This document shows, piece by piece, positions 56,749 to 64,000 of a stretch of 64,000 bases of DNA. The translations under genes were made by a program, and so were the position numbers. The first letter of the stretch is position 1, and every line of letters begins with the position of its first letter. The stretch comes from Methylocella silvestris BL2 (GTDB lineage Bacteria; Pseudomonadota; Alphaproteobacteria; Rhizobiales; Beijerinckiaceae), in assembly GCF_000021745.1 (NCBI RefSeq), contig NC_011666.1, positions 434,001 to 498,000 of the forward strand. Reading direction: 5' to 3'. Under the pieces are notes generated by a model. That model was given only the letters and a program-made list of their open reading frames with translations, made no database searches and was not told the origin of the DNA.

Positions 56749-59220
56749 TCACTCTTCCGTCCTGTGCGACACGGCCGACGCCGCGGCCGATAGATTGGCG
56801 AGCGAAAAGGGATGGAAGGCGAATTCGATGCGATGGCTGCCCGCAGGAATTTCGACGCCGCGAAAGAGCAGATTGGCCTTCAACAGCGGCTGCAGCTTGC
56901 CGTCGACGCGAACCTCCCAGCCAGGATAGAAAAGATCGTGCAGCACGACAAGCCCGGGCCGATCAGTGGTGGCGTCGAGCGTCACCGCATTGTCCTTGTA
57001 GCTAGTCACCTCGACGCGCGAAAGATTGGGCGCGGGCGCCGGGGAAACCGCGTCGTCCGGGAGCGGCAGAAGTTCTTTCAGGCTCGCGAGGCTGCTGCGA
57101 TCGATCAACGCTTCATGTGACGCGTCGAAATCGGGCAAGACCTGCGCGTCGAGCGCCTGTCCGCTATCGACCGCCTTGATCTCGGAGGCGAAATAGGCGC
57201 GCGGCGCGGCTTTGCCGAGCTTGTACGCATACATGCCGCCGCCGGAATAAATCAGCGTCGCTTTCGGTCGCGGCACATGACGCGGCAGGCCTGTCAGCGG
57301 CCGGTCGAGCACCAGATATTCGAGACCCAGCAGCGAGGCGAGGCGGCATTTATAGCCGCGGAAGGTGCCGGGGAAATGGCGCAGGTTCGGATCGCCGGAA
57401 TTGTCGCCGGGGCCGACGGCGCGTTCATAATCCTCGATGCGCAGAGGGTTATAGCCGATGGTGTTTTCAAGCTTGAGCGTCATCGAGGCGTTTTGCCAGG
57501 GTCCCGGAAGGCCGAGAATTTCCACGCGGGGATGATCGCCGTCGCGGGTTTTCGCGGCGATTTCACGGCGCAGCACCGCGACGACATCTTTTTCCGCCGG
57601 CGTCATGTCGGCATAGACGCTGTAGCGGCTCGTCGGCTCGGCATTGAGCGGGGAGGCCGCGTTGCGCCACAAAATCTCACCGGCGCTCGCGAGCACGATG
57701 AGGCTGGCGGCCAAGGCGCGGGCGCGGCGCGTGGACGGCGCCGCCAGAACCGCAGCGCCTGCCGCGGCGATCGCCGCGGAGAGGCCAAGCTGTTGCAGCG
57801 AGGCCGAGAATTGTCCTTCGTGCAGCGAAAAGCCAAGTCCGGCGCCGATCAGCACGGCGATCGCGATCCCTGTCACGGCCGCCGCCGCAACGCCAAGCCA
57901 GCGCGGACCGGCGGGGAAAAGGCCTGGCAGTCCATCCAATTCGTAACGATGCAGCAGATAGCCAGCGGCGAACGCCAGCGCGATATTCAGGACGAACGTC
58001 GCGTCGGCCGGGCGGCGGTAGAGCGAAACGCCCGGAATCCAGTCAAACGCCACGGAAAACAGCGGCGTATAGCGGCCAAGCGAATAAAACAGCGCCGCGA
58101 CGATGAGGATGAGGAAAAAGCGGCCGCCACGGGCCATCAGCCGGCCGGCGCCGAAGCCGTGCCAGAGGATCAGGAGGATCGGCAAGGCGCCGATGAACAG
58201 ATAGTCGACGGCCCGATCGGTCCAGTCCGCCTTGGCCATGGTGTCGTAATCGGGACCCCAATAGTCGTAAAGGTGATTGAGCGAGCCGAAGAAATTCGGC
58301 GCGAGCAGCGTCATCAGATTGACTGGCGCGAGCGACCCGGCCGCCGCGACGCCGAAGGCGATGCCCGGACGGTTCGACTCATGCAGAAATTGCATCGTCA
58401 AAAGCGCGGGCAGGGCGATAATAGCGACAAGCGTCGCGCCCGCGGCGGCGAATACGCCAAGCCGGTCGCGGATATAGGCAAGCGGCGCGCGGGACTGGGC
58501 GATCGCATAGACCACCCGTCCGGCGAGGGTCATGTCCATCAAGAAGGCGACCTGATCGCGCCCCAGCGTCATCAAGGCGGCCAAAGCCCCAAACAGCAGC
58601 GCGCGCCAGAGCGATCGGCGCTCCAACATGCAATCGAGAGCCCAGAACGCCGCCGGGAAAAAGGCGTAGGAGATGATCATGCCGGTGTGCTGGAGCCGCG
58701 CCGAGGCGGCCCCGCCAAGCATGAAAATCAGCGCCGCGAGCAGCGCGCCGGCAGGGCGCCACCGCCAACGGCGGCAGAGGCCGACGACGCACAGCCCGCC
58801 AAAGCACAAATGCGCCAGGATCACGGCGTCGAACAAACGCATGGAGGCGTCTGGCGCGATCAGCGCAAACAGCACCATGCTCGGCGTGAACAGCAGCGAT
58901 TGCGGATCGGCGGCCGAGGGGTGCCCGGCAAAATGATAGGGGTTCCAAAGCGGCAGCTCGCCGTGGCGCAAAGCGTCGGCGAGGAATCGGAACATTGGAT
59001 AGAAGTGATTCTTGGAATCCCAGGGGACAACGGCGCCGGCGATCAGCCAGAAGGCGAGCGCCGCGGCAAAAAACGCGATGACCGCCGCAACGGCGAAGGC
59101 CGTCGTGCGGCGCGACCAGTCCGGCGCCTCAAGCCCTTCAAGCGCGTCGAGAGATCCGCGCCGCGCGCCCTGACCTTTGAAAGCTGCGGGCGGATAGCTG
59201 ATCGTATCGAAGAGCGACAT
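56749..59220 (-). CDS. YfhO-family polytopic membrane protein
   Basis: An 823-residue protein with about twelve membrane segments in residues 35-560 (FAVAAVIAFFAAALAFWLIAG and others). Early loop motifs (DSKNHFYPMFRFLADALRHGELPLWNPYHFAGHP) and the C-terminal domain (LVVLHDLFYPGWEVRVDGKLQPLLKANLLFRGVEIPAGSHRIEFAF) are characteristic of YfhO. Family members are linked to lipid-carried glycosylation of cell-surface polymers in Firmicutes. It shares its operon with the secreted protein downstream. Confidence 0.9.
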   Translation of the reverse strand: MSLFDTISYPPAAFKGQGARRGSLDALEGLEAPDWSRRTTAFAVAAVIAFFAAALAFWLIAGAVVPWDSKNHFYPMFRFLADALRHGELPLWNPYHFAGHPSAADPQSLLFTPSMVLFALIAPDASMRLFDAVILAHLCFGGLCVVGLCRRWRWRPAGALLAALIFMLGGAASARLQHTGMIISYAFFPAAFWALDCMLERRSLWRALLFGALAALMTLGRDQVAFLMDMTLAGRVVYAIAQSRAPLAYIRDRLGVFAAAGATLVAIIALPALLTMQFLHESNRPGIAFGVAAAGSLAPVNLMTLLAPNFFGSLNHLYDYWGPDYDTMAKADWTDRAVDYLFIGALPILLILWHGFGAGRLMARGGRFFLILIVAALFYSLGRYTPLFSVAFDWIPGVSLYRRPADATFVLNIALAFAAGYLLHRYELDGLPGLFPAGPRWLGVAAAAVTGIAIAVLIGAGLGFSLHEGQFSASLQQLGLSAAIAAAGAAVLAAPSTRRARALAASLIVLASAGEILWRNAASPLNAEPTSRYSVYADMTPAEKDVVAVLRREIAAKTRDGDHPRVEILGLPGPWQNASMTLKLENTIGYNPLRIEDYERAVGPGDNSGDPNLRHFPGTFRGYKCRLASLLGLEYLVLDRPLTGLPRHVPRPKATLIYSGGGMYAYKLGKAAPRAYFASEIKAVDSGQALDAQVLPDFDASHEALIDRSSLASLKELLPLPDDAVSPAPAPNLSRVEVTSYKDNAVTLDATTDRPGLVVLHDLFYPGWEVRVDGKLQPLLKANLLFRGVEIPAGSHRIEFAFHPFSLANLSAAASAVSHRTEE

Positions 59221-59532
59221 TGAGGGTCTCGGGGAATTGGTCGGGCGGGAGCAGCTTCAGGGTACAAAATACGCCGAGCAAATGAGCATCATATGCCGCA
59301 AGGATGCGCATTTGATCGCTTTATACGGCATTTTCATGGAGTTTGACGGCGAGGTCGGCGAATTGGCGGAAGGTGGTCAACAGTCTGGCAAGCCTAGCAA
59401 GTCATGTTCGAAAAGCGCGTGCGAAACGATTCATGCCAGCTCTGCGTCTCACGTCTGTGCGCGGGCTTGTGTCTTCGGCGCCGGCAGGCTTTCATCGAAT
59501 GACACATCTAAGCCGGAGTCGATGAACCTCCC
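59221..59532. other. Divergent intergenic region, nothing recognised
   Basis: The 312 bases between the YfhO and nitroreductase starts hold no credible gene. The stretch around 59260-59340 is less GC-rich than its surroundings and must carry both promoters, but I see no distinct regulatory motif. Confidence 0.5.
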
Positions 59533-60096
59533 ATGAATGCAATGATTGAAATGCTGAAAGCGCGGCGCTCCGCGCCCCCGGTTACGCTCCAGGGTCCGGT
59601 GCCAACTACAGAACAGATCGCAACGCTGCTCGCCATCGCCTCACGCGTCCCGGATCACGGCAAGCTTGCGCCCTGGCGGTTCATCGTGTTTGAAGGAGAG
59701 GCGCGCGAACGCGCCGGCGCTATGATCGCCGAAGTCTTTCGGGACGCCCATCCCGAGGCTGACGAAAAACGGCTTGAAATCGAAAAAAACCGGCTGAGCC
59801 TTGCGCCGCTTGTCATTGGCGTCGTGTCGCGCGCGGCGACTCACCCGAAGATTCCCGAATGGGAGCAGGTTTTGTCGGCGGGCGCAGCCTGCATGAATCT
59901 TGTCGTCGCCGCCAATGCGATGGGCTTTGCGACCTGCTGGCTGACCGAGTGGTTCGGTTATGACCGCGACGTGTTGTCGCGTCTTGGCCTCCGGCCGGGC
60001 GAAAAAATGGCGGGCTTCGTGCACATCGGCCGCAATGATGCGGAGCGCGAGGACCGCATCCGCCCGGCGCTTGGCGACATCGTCACGCGATTTTAA
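59533..60096 (+). CDS. Nitroreductase family protein (YdjA-like)
   Basis: A 187-residue FMN-dependent oxidoreductase. It has EMLKARRSAPPVTLQGPVPTTEQIATLLAIASRVPDHGKLAPWRFIVFEG (N-terminal FMN loop RRS and PDHGKLAPW), then LSAGAACMNLVVAANAMGFATCWLTEW and a C-terminal GFVHIG. The short length and PDHGKL motif match the YdjA/NfnB-like single-domain group. Natural substrate unknown. The cupin gene follows after about 30 bases and may be co-transcribed. Confidence 0.92.
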   Translation: MNAMIEMLKARRSAPPVTLQGPVPTTEQIATLLAIASRVPDHGKLAPWRFIVFEGEARERAGAMIAEVFRDAHPEADEKRLEIEKNRLSLAPLVIGVVSRAATHPKIPEWEQVLSAGAACMNLVVAANAMGFATCWLTEWFGYDRDVLSRLGLRPGEKMAGFVHIGRNDAEREDRIRPALGDIVTRF

Positions 60097-60126
60097 GAAT
60101 TCGACGCGCACCCCGGAGACGCTTCA

Positions 60127-60852
60127 TTGTCGCGATCCTTCAAATCCATCCCGGAAAAGAACGAAAAAACAAGCATTAACGCTAATTTCGCGAAACGCTT
60201 GATCATCTTTCCGGACGCCGCGACCTGGACGCCGTCGCCGCAAAAGGGCGTCGAATGGCTCAATCTCGAACTCTTTGGCGAGGAGAGCGTGCGGACGACC
60301 TATTTCGCGCGCTTTGCTCCCGGCGCCTCCTTGCCGCGGCGCGTGCATGACGGCGGCGAGGAAATCTTCGTGATGGAAGGCGGTTTCGAAGACGAGAGCG
60401 GCTTTCATGGCGAGGGCGCCTATCTGCGCGATCCGGACGGGTCGACCCATACGCCGACGAGCGCGCAAGGGTGCCTGCTCTTCGTCAAACTTGGCTATTT
60501 CCTGCCCGGCGATGAGGAGCGCGTCGCAATCGAGACGGCCTGTGGCGAATGGCGCAAGGCGCCGGAGGGCTTCGCCATCCAGCCTCTGCATCATTTCGCG
60601 GGCGTCACGACCTTTCTGGTCCGGCTCGACCCCGGCGCGGTGCTCAACCGCATGATTCATCCCCAGGGCGAAGAGGCGGTCGTGCTTGCGGGCTCGTGCC
60701 AGGATGATGGAGGAAATTACGCGCGGCGCAGCTGGATCCGCGACCCCGGCGGTCATCCGCAAAGTCTGATTTCACCCGGCGGCTGCATGCTCTATGTCAA
60801 GACGGGGCACCTCGCGGCGGCGGGAGAAGCTGCGCGGCCGACGGCCGGCTGA
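60127..60852 (+). CDS. Double-cupin (ChrR cupin-like) protein
   Basis: 241 residues from a TTG start (GGAG eight bases upstream; no other start precedes the conserved region). Two tandem cupin units: WLNLELFGEESVRTTYFARFAPGASLPRRVHDGGEEIFVMEGGFEDE (about residues 43-90) and LHHFAGVTTFLVRLDPGAVLNRMIHPQGEEAVVLAGSCQDD (about 157-198). Each retains H-x-x-G-E-E metal-ligand positions. They resemble the C-terminal sensor cupin of anti-sigma ChrR, but no zinc-finger anti-sigma domain is attached. Could be a quercetinase- or acetylacetone-like dioxygenase; function not known. Confidence 0.85.
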   Translation: MSRSFKSIPEKNEKTSINANFAKRLIIFPDAATWTPSPQKGVEWLNLELFGEESVRTTYFARFAPGASLPRRVHDGGEEIFVMEGGFEDESGFHGEGAYLRDPDGSTHTPTSAQGCLLFVKLGYFLPGDEERVAIETACGEWRKAPEGFAIQPLHHFAGVTTFLVRLDPGAVLNRMIHPQGEEAVVLAGSCQDDGGNYARRSWIRDPGGHPQSLISPGGCMLYVKTGHLAAAGEAARPTAG

Positions 60853-63414
60853 TCAGCCGGCGGCGCGGGCGTTGTCCGCGTCGGTCTGAGCCGGCGCGCG
60901 CGGCGACAGGCTTTGCGCCGCAGCGCCGACGATCTCGATCTTCTGCGGTCCAGCGTCGGGGCCGTCGAAGAATTTGTGCGCCCGGAATTCTTTGAAAATC
61001 GCAAAATGCAGATCGCTGCGGACGCGGGCCATCGTCTCGACGTCGGCGACAAAGGCGGCGAGTTCGAAATTCAACGTCGCGCCGCTCATTCCGGTAAAAT
61101 AGATTTGTGGCGCGGGGATTTTCAGGACGCGGTCATTGGCTTTGGCCGTCGCGAACAGGACTTCGCGCACCTCCTCCGGATTGGCCGAAGCGTTCACCGC
61201 GACTTCGATCAACACGCGGCCGGAACGGTCGTTGCGCACCAAATTCTTGACGACGCCGGAAATCAGGCTCGAATTCGGGATGATCACCTGGGAGCGATCG
61301 ACCGTTTCGATTTCCGTCGAACGCACATTGATGCGCCGGACAAAACCCTGATCGCCGCCGACCACGATCCAGTCGCCGACCCGCACTGCGCGCTCCCAAA
61401 GCAGAATCAGGCCGGAGACGAAATTATTGACGATCGATTGCAAGCCGAAGCCGATACCGACCGATAGCGCGCCGGCGACGATGGCGAGGCGCTCGAAGCT
61501 GAGGCCGAGATAGCTCAACGCAACGCCGGCCGATAGCAGAAAGCCGAGATAGCCAAGGCTCGTGATGATCGAGTTGCGAAGCCCCGAATCGAGATTTGTC
61601 TTGGGCAGGAGGCTGGAATCCAGCCAGCGCTGCAGGGCGTGAACGGTGGCCGAGACGAGAGCGAAAATCACCGCCGCGCCGAAGATGGCGACCGGCGATA
61701 TCGTCACCTCGGCGACCTTGAAGCCGAAAAAGGCCGCGCGCAGATCGAGCGGAACATCGGTCGACTGGAGACCCCAGGGCGCAAGGATCGCGATGAGGCC
61801 AATGATGAAGAGGCTCACGCGCAACACGCCGGAGAGCACGACTCCGAGCAGTTCCAGCGAATTGCGCCTGACGCCAACCCGTGTCGTCAGCCAATCGCCG
61901 AGCCGGGCGCCGGGTTTGAACCCCGCGGTGATGCTTTCATCGATCAAAACGCTGGCGAGAAAATAAAGCGCGGCGATCGCGCTGACCCAAAGCAGCTGAT
62001 CGAGGAAAAAGCTGGCGAAGGTGGGGTAGCCGGCAAGCACCGCGCCGCCGGCGACCACGGCCCCAATAAGAGCGACGCCGCGCAGAATGCTAAACCAGTT
62101 CAAGCGCCGCGTGACCGGCGGACCGAAGCAATCCTCGTCGGAGACGTCGGCGCCGGTCCGCCACAGGCCCATGCCCAGAGCAGCCGCGCCGATCGCCACG
62201 CCCAAGCCGCGCGTCGCCACCGAAAAAGAAAAGGATGCGTCGACGACCTCGTTCAGCGCCTCGCAGATGCGCGTGATCGAGACGATGGCGGCGACGCTGA
62301 CCGCGACGCTGACGATGCGCGAGGCCGCGGCGTCGCTGATCGGCGGCAGGCGCCAGTTCGGCCGCGTCGGCGCGAACAGACCGCGTGCGAGACCGGCGGC
62401 GACGCAGACGCGCGCGACGGCGCCGGCGATGGCCATAAACACCGTCTGAATCCGGAAACTCGTGAGATTGGCGGCATCGAGGGAAAAGACGACGAGATAG
62501 ATCAGCGCGATCGGCGGCAAGGCGATCACCAGCGCAATCCACCAGGCGCCGAATATTTTCAGGAGGCGGCTTGGTTTTTCCACCGTATCGCGGCGCGCGA
62601 GCACGCGCCGCGCCAGCCGCGCCAGCGGGATGTAGATGAGGAACACGGCGGGAAGGCAGAGCCAGAACGCAGCCAGGCGCCAGCCGTCGAAACGGTCGTT
62701 GATCCGCCCGGCCCAGTCGGTGAAAAGGGTGACGACGCCTTCCGCATTCTTCGGCGTTTCGGGCAGAACGTCGCGCCACAGCCTGGCGTCGGCGATGCTC
62801 GATGAGCGCTGGAACAAGGAGCGCGTGAACAAAGCGCGCCGGCGCGAGGCGACGCTCGTGCGCAACTGCTCCGTCCGGACGCTCAGCAGTTTGGCGCGTT
62901 TCAACAGCTCGTCGGCATTGTTATAGCTTTGCTGCTGAGCGGCGCGTTCTTCCGTAACGCTTTGATTTTCCGGCGGCGACTTCTCATCCGGCGGAAGGCC
63001 AAGCTGATCCAGCCGCGCCTTGATTTCGCCGAGCCGCGGCGCGATCTTCTCGGCCGTCGCATTGAGGACGTCGCCGATCGGCGCCAGCCTCTGCCGCTTC
63101 GCGACGAGATCGGCGTCGCTTAAGTCGTGACGCTCGAGCCCGGCCTCGACGTCATTCAAGGCGGCATTCGCTTTTTCGAGCTCATCCTGCGCGCGGGCGA
63201 GATCGGGCGGCGGCGGGGCGGGGGGCCCCGCCGGCTGAGCAGGGGCCGCGGCCGGCGCGGTCTTGTCCTTTGCCGCGTCCTGGGGCTGCTGCGCTTTGGG
63301 AGCCTGCTGCGCCGCGGGGGCGGCGGGCTGCGCTGTCTGTCCGCGCGCGGGCGCAACCGCGAGCAGCGCCAGGGCCGCGATCGAGACAGCCAAAATGCAG
63401 CCAGGACATTTCAC
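60853..63414 (-). CDS. Large MscS-family mechanosensitive channel (DUF3772 type)
   Basis: Started at the GTG giving VKCPGCILAVSIAALALLAVAPARG, a signal peptide, for about 853 residues; the frame stays open 40 codons further to 63534 without a better start. After a Pro/Ala-rich linker and a periplasmic coiled-coil domain (DLARAQDELEKANAALNDVEAG, then DUF3772) come about ten membrane segments. The MscS core follows: GLSFERLAIVAGALSVGIGFGLQSIVNNFVSGLILLWERAVRVGDWIVVGGDQGFVRRINVRSTEIET, then the cytoplasmic vestibule. It opens under membrane tension to release solutes. The stop adjoins that of the cupin gene. Confidence 0.88.
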   Translation of the reverse strand: MKCPGCILAVSIAALALLAVAPARGQTAQPAAPAAQQAPKAQQPQDAAKDKTAPAAAPAQPAGPPAPPPPDLARAQDELEKANAALNDVEAGLERHDLSDADLVAKRQRLAPIGDVLNATAEKIAPRLGEIKARLDQLGLPPDEKSPPENQSVTEERAAQQQSYNNADELLKRAKLLSVRTEQLRTSVASRRRALFTRSLFQRSSSIADARLWRDVLPETPKNAEGVVTLFTDWAGRINDRFDGWRLAAFWLCLPAVFLIYIPLARLARRVLARRDTVEKPSRLLKIFGAWWIALVIALPPIALIYLVVFSLDAANLTSFRIQTVFMAIAGAVARVCVAAGLARGLFAPTRPNWRLPPISDAAASRIVSVAVSVAAIVSITRICEALNEVVDASFSFSVATRGLGVAIGAAALGMGLWRTGADVSDEDCFGPPVTRRLNWFSILRGVALIGAVVAGGAVLAGYPTFASFFLDQLLWVSAIAALYFLASVLIDESITAGFKPGARLGDWLTTRVGVRRNSLELLGVVLSGVLRVSLFIIGLIAILAPWGLQSTDVPLDLRAAFFGFKVAEVTISPVAIFGAAVIFALVSATVHALQRWLDSSLLPKTNLDSGLRNSIITSLGYLGFLLSAGVALSYLGLSFERLAIVAGALSVGIGFGLQSIVNNFVSGLILLWERAVRVGDWIVVGGDQGFVRRINVRSTEIETVDRSQVIIPNSSLISGVVKNLVRNDRSGRVLIEVAVNASANPEEVREVLFATAKANDRVLKIPAPQIYFTGMSGATLNFELAAFVADVETMARVRSDLHFAIFKEFRAHKFFDGPDAGPQKIEIVGAAAQSLSPRAPAQTDADNARAAG

Positions 63415-63545
63415 CCAGGCAATTCCCCAAAAAGGAGCGGTTTGCGCGTCGCGCGATTGTTGCGTCGACAAACGTCCAGATAGGCGATTTTCAGCGGCAA
63501 TTGGAACCCTTGTCGGGCACAATTTATCTATCACATTGATTTCAT

Positions 63546-64000
63546 TTAAGGAACTTGCGGCGGATAGAGGTGCGTCGCGCCCTGATAATCGCGCACGCGA
63601 AAAACGCCGTTGGCGCCGGCCGGCTCGATGAAATCCGGCCCGATGGGGGATTTGCCGTGTCCGCCCGGCACATCGAGCATATAGGCCGGCTGGCAGAGGC
63701 CCGAGAGGCGTCCGCGCAATTGCTGCATCAGCTCGCGCCCCTTCTCGATGTCAACGCGAAAATGGGCGACGCCCGGCGCGAGATCGAGGTGATGCAGATA
63801 ATAGGGTTTTACGCGCGCCTCGACGAAGCCGCGCATCAAGGCGCTCAAGGTTTCGACATCGTCATTGACCCCCGCGAGCAGGACGCTCTGGCTGACCATG
63901 GGAATGCCGGCGTCGATCAGACGCGCGCAAGCGGCGCGAGCCTCTGACGTCAATTCGCGCGGATGATTGGCGTGAAGCGCCACGTAAATGGTCTTGCCCG
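63546..64000 (-). CDS. Lysine 2,3-aminomutase-like radical SAM protein, 3' part only
   Basis: The frame runs off the right edge. About 150 C-terminal residues are visible: YVALHANHPRELTSEARAACARLIDAGIPMVSQSVLLAGVNDDVETLSALMRGFVEARVKPYYLHHLDLAPGVAHFRV, then GRLSGLCQPAYMLDVPGGHGKSPIGPDF. This is the KamA/EpmB family, with the PLP-lysine region near DVPGGHGK. EpmB modifies elongation factor P lysine with EpmA; free-lysine aminomutases are longer. The radical-SAM CxxxCxxC motif is outside the window, so the subtype stays open. Confidence 0.9.
   Translation of the reverse strand, partial: GKTIYVALHANHPRELTSEARAACARLIDAGIPMVSQSVLLAGVNDDVETLSALMRGFVEARVKPYYLHHLDLAPGVAHFRVDIEKGRELMQQLRGRLSGLCQPAYMLDVPGGHGKSPIGPDFIEPAGANGVFRVRDYQGATHLYPPQVP

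Noticed and set aside
57277-59223. A 648-codon open frame on the plus strand, antisense to the YfhO-like gene
   Set aside because: It is rich in Arg, Gln and Gly with no domain pattern and mirrors the GC-rich codon structure of the real gene. The same holds for other long antisense frames, such as 1884-3830, 576-1718 and 15954-17189.

Overview
The window is GC-rich, densely packed chromosomal DNA of an alphaproteobacterium, most likely order Hyphomicrobiales (Rhizobiales). Support comes from a DivK/PleD pair beside a DUF3572 gene, a magnesium-type hemB, two glutamine synthetases (glnII and glnB-glnA), a FeuP/FeuQ-like two-component system directly upstream of cycHJKL-type cytochrome c maturation genes, and a long intergenic palindrome of a type I recall from many genomes of this order. 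A Beijerinckiaceae or Methylocystaceae member is plausible, but no gene here settles the family. I see no rRNA, tRNA, CRISPR array, insertion sequence, integrase or phage gene.

Layout. Bases 1-6079: the 3' end of a VOC-family gene, xseA, an outer-membrane-like protein, an anti-sigma/ECF sigma pair and a Kef-type antiporter. Bases 6201-15435: a DUF3422 gene, then an accessory carbohydrate locus. It holds an LysR regulator, a GH15 glucoamylase, a GH144-like glucanase and an SbmA/BacA-like ABC protein on the minus strand, facing away from a GH3 beta-glucosidase. The ABC protein has an intact reading frame, but every ATPase motif is altered. Bases 15432-20332: glutathione transferase, a secreted metallo-beta-lactamase-fold hydrolase, an arylsulfotransferase-like protein and a short-chain dehydrogenase. 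Bases 20470-25957: purF, cvpA, radA and dnaB, all on the minus strand. Bases 26201-28934: AraC regulator, DUF606 transporter, a small cysteine-rich secreted protein, the dispersed palindrome and hemB. Bases 29042-34716: glutathionyl-hydroquinone reductase, DUF3572, divK, pleD and parE. Bases 34868-38503: nitrogen assimilation, with glnII, glnA and glnB, clear terminators and a good sigma-54 promoter before glnB.

Bases 38655-41703: a conserved hypothetical gene with a strong terminator, sseA, a small secreted protein behind an EcfG-type promoter, and a trypsin-like protease. Bases 41738-48458: a PepSY-like periplasmic protein, response regulator and histidine kinase (FeuN/P/Q-like), then ccmI, ccmE, ccmF and ccmH. 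Bases 48449-55738: aat, a degenerate GT2-like protein, the YpfJ metalloprotease, a family 4 uracil-DNA glycosylase, ETF-ubiquinone oxidoreductase, Sua5, and a divergent HxlR/azoreductase pair around a palindrome. Bases 55749-64000: a secreted protein and a YfhO-type membrane protein, a nitroreductase, a double-cupin protein, a large MscS-type channel, and the 3' part of a lysine 2,3-aminomutase-like gene.

Most of the window is housekeeping. The least ordinary parts are the glucan locus with its apparently ATPase-dead ABC protein, the SGDEF variant of PleD, and several non-coding signals: the sigma-54 and EcfG promoters, paired palindromes after pleD with a similar hairpin in the glnII leader, and the HxlR operator.
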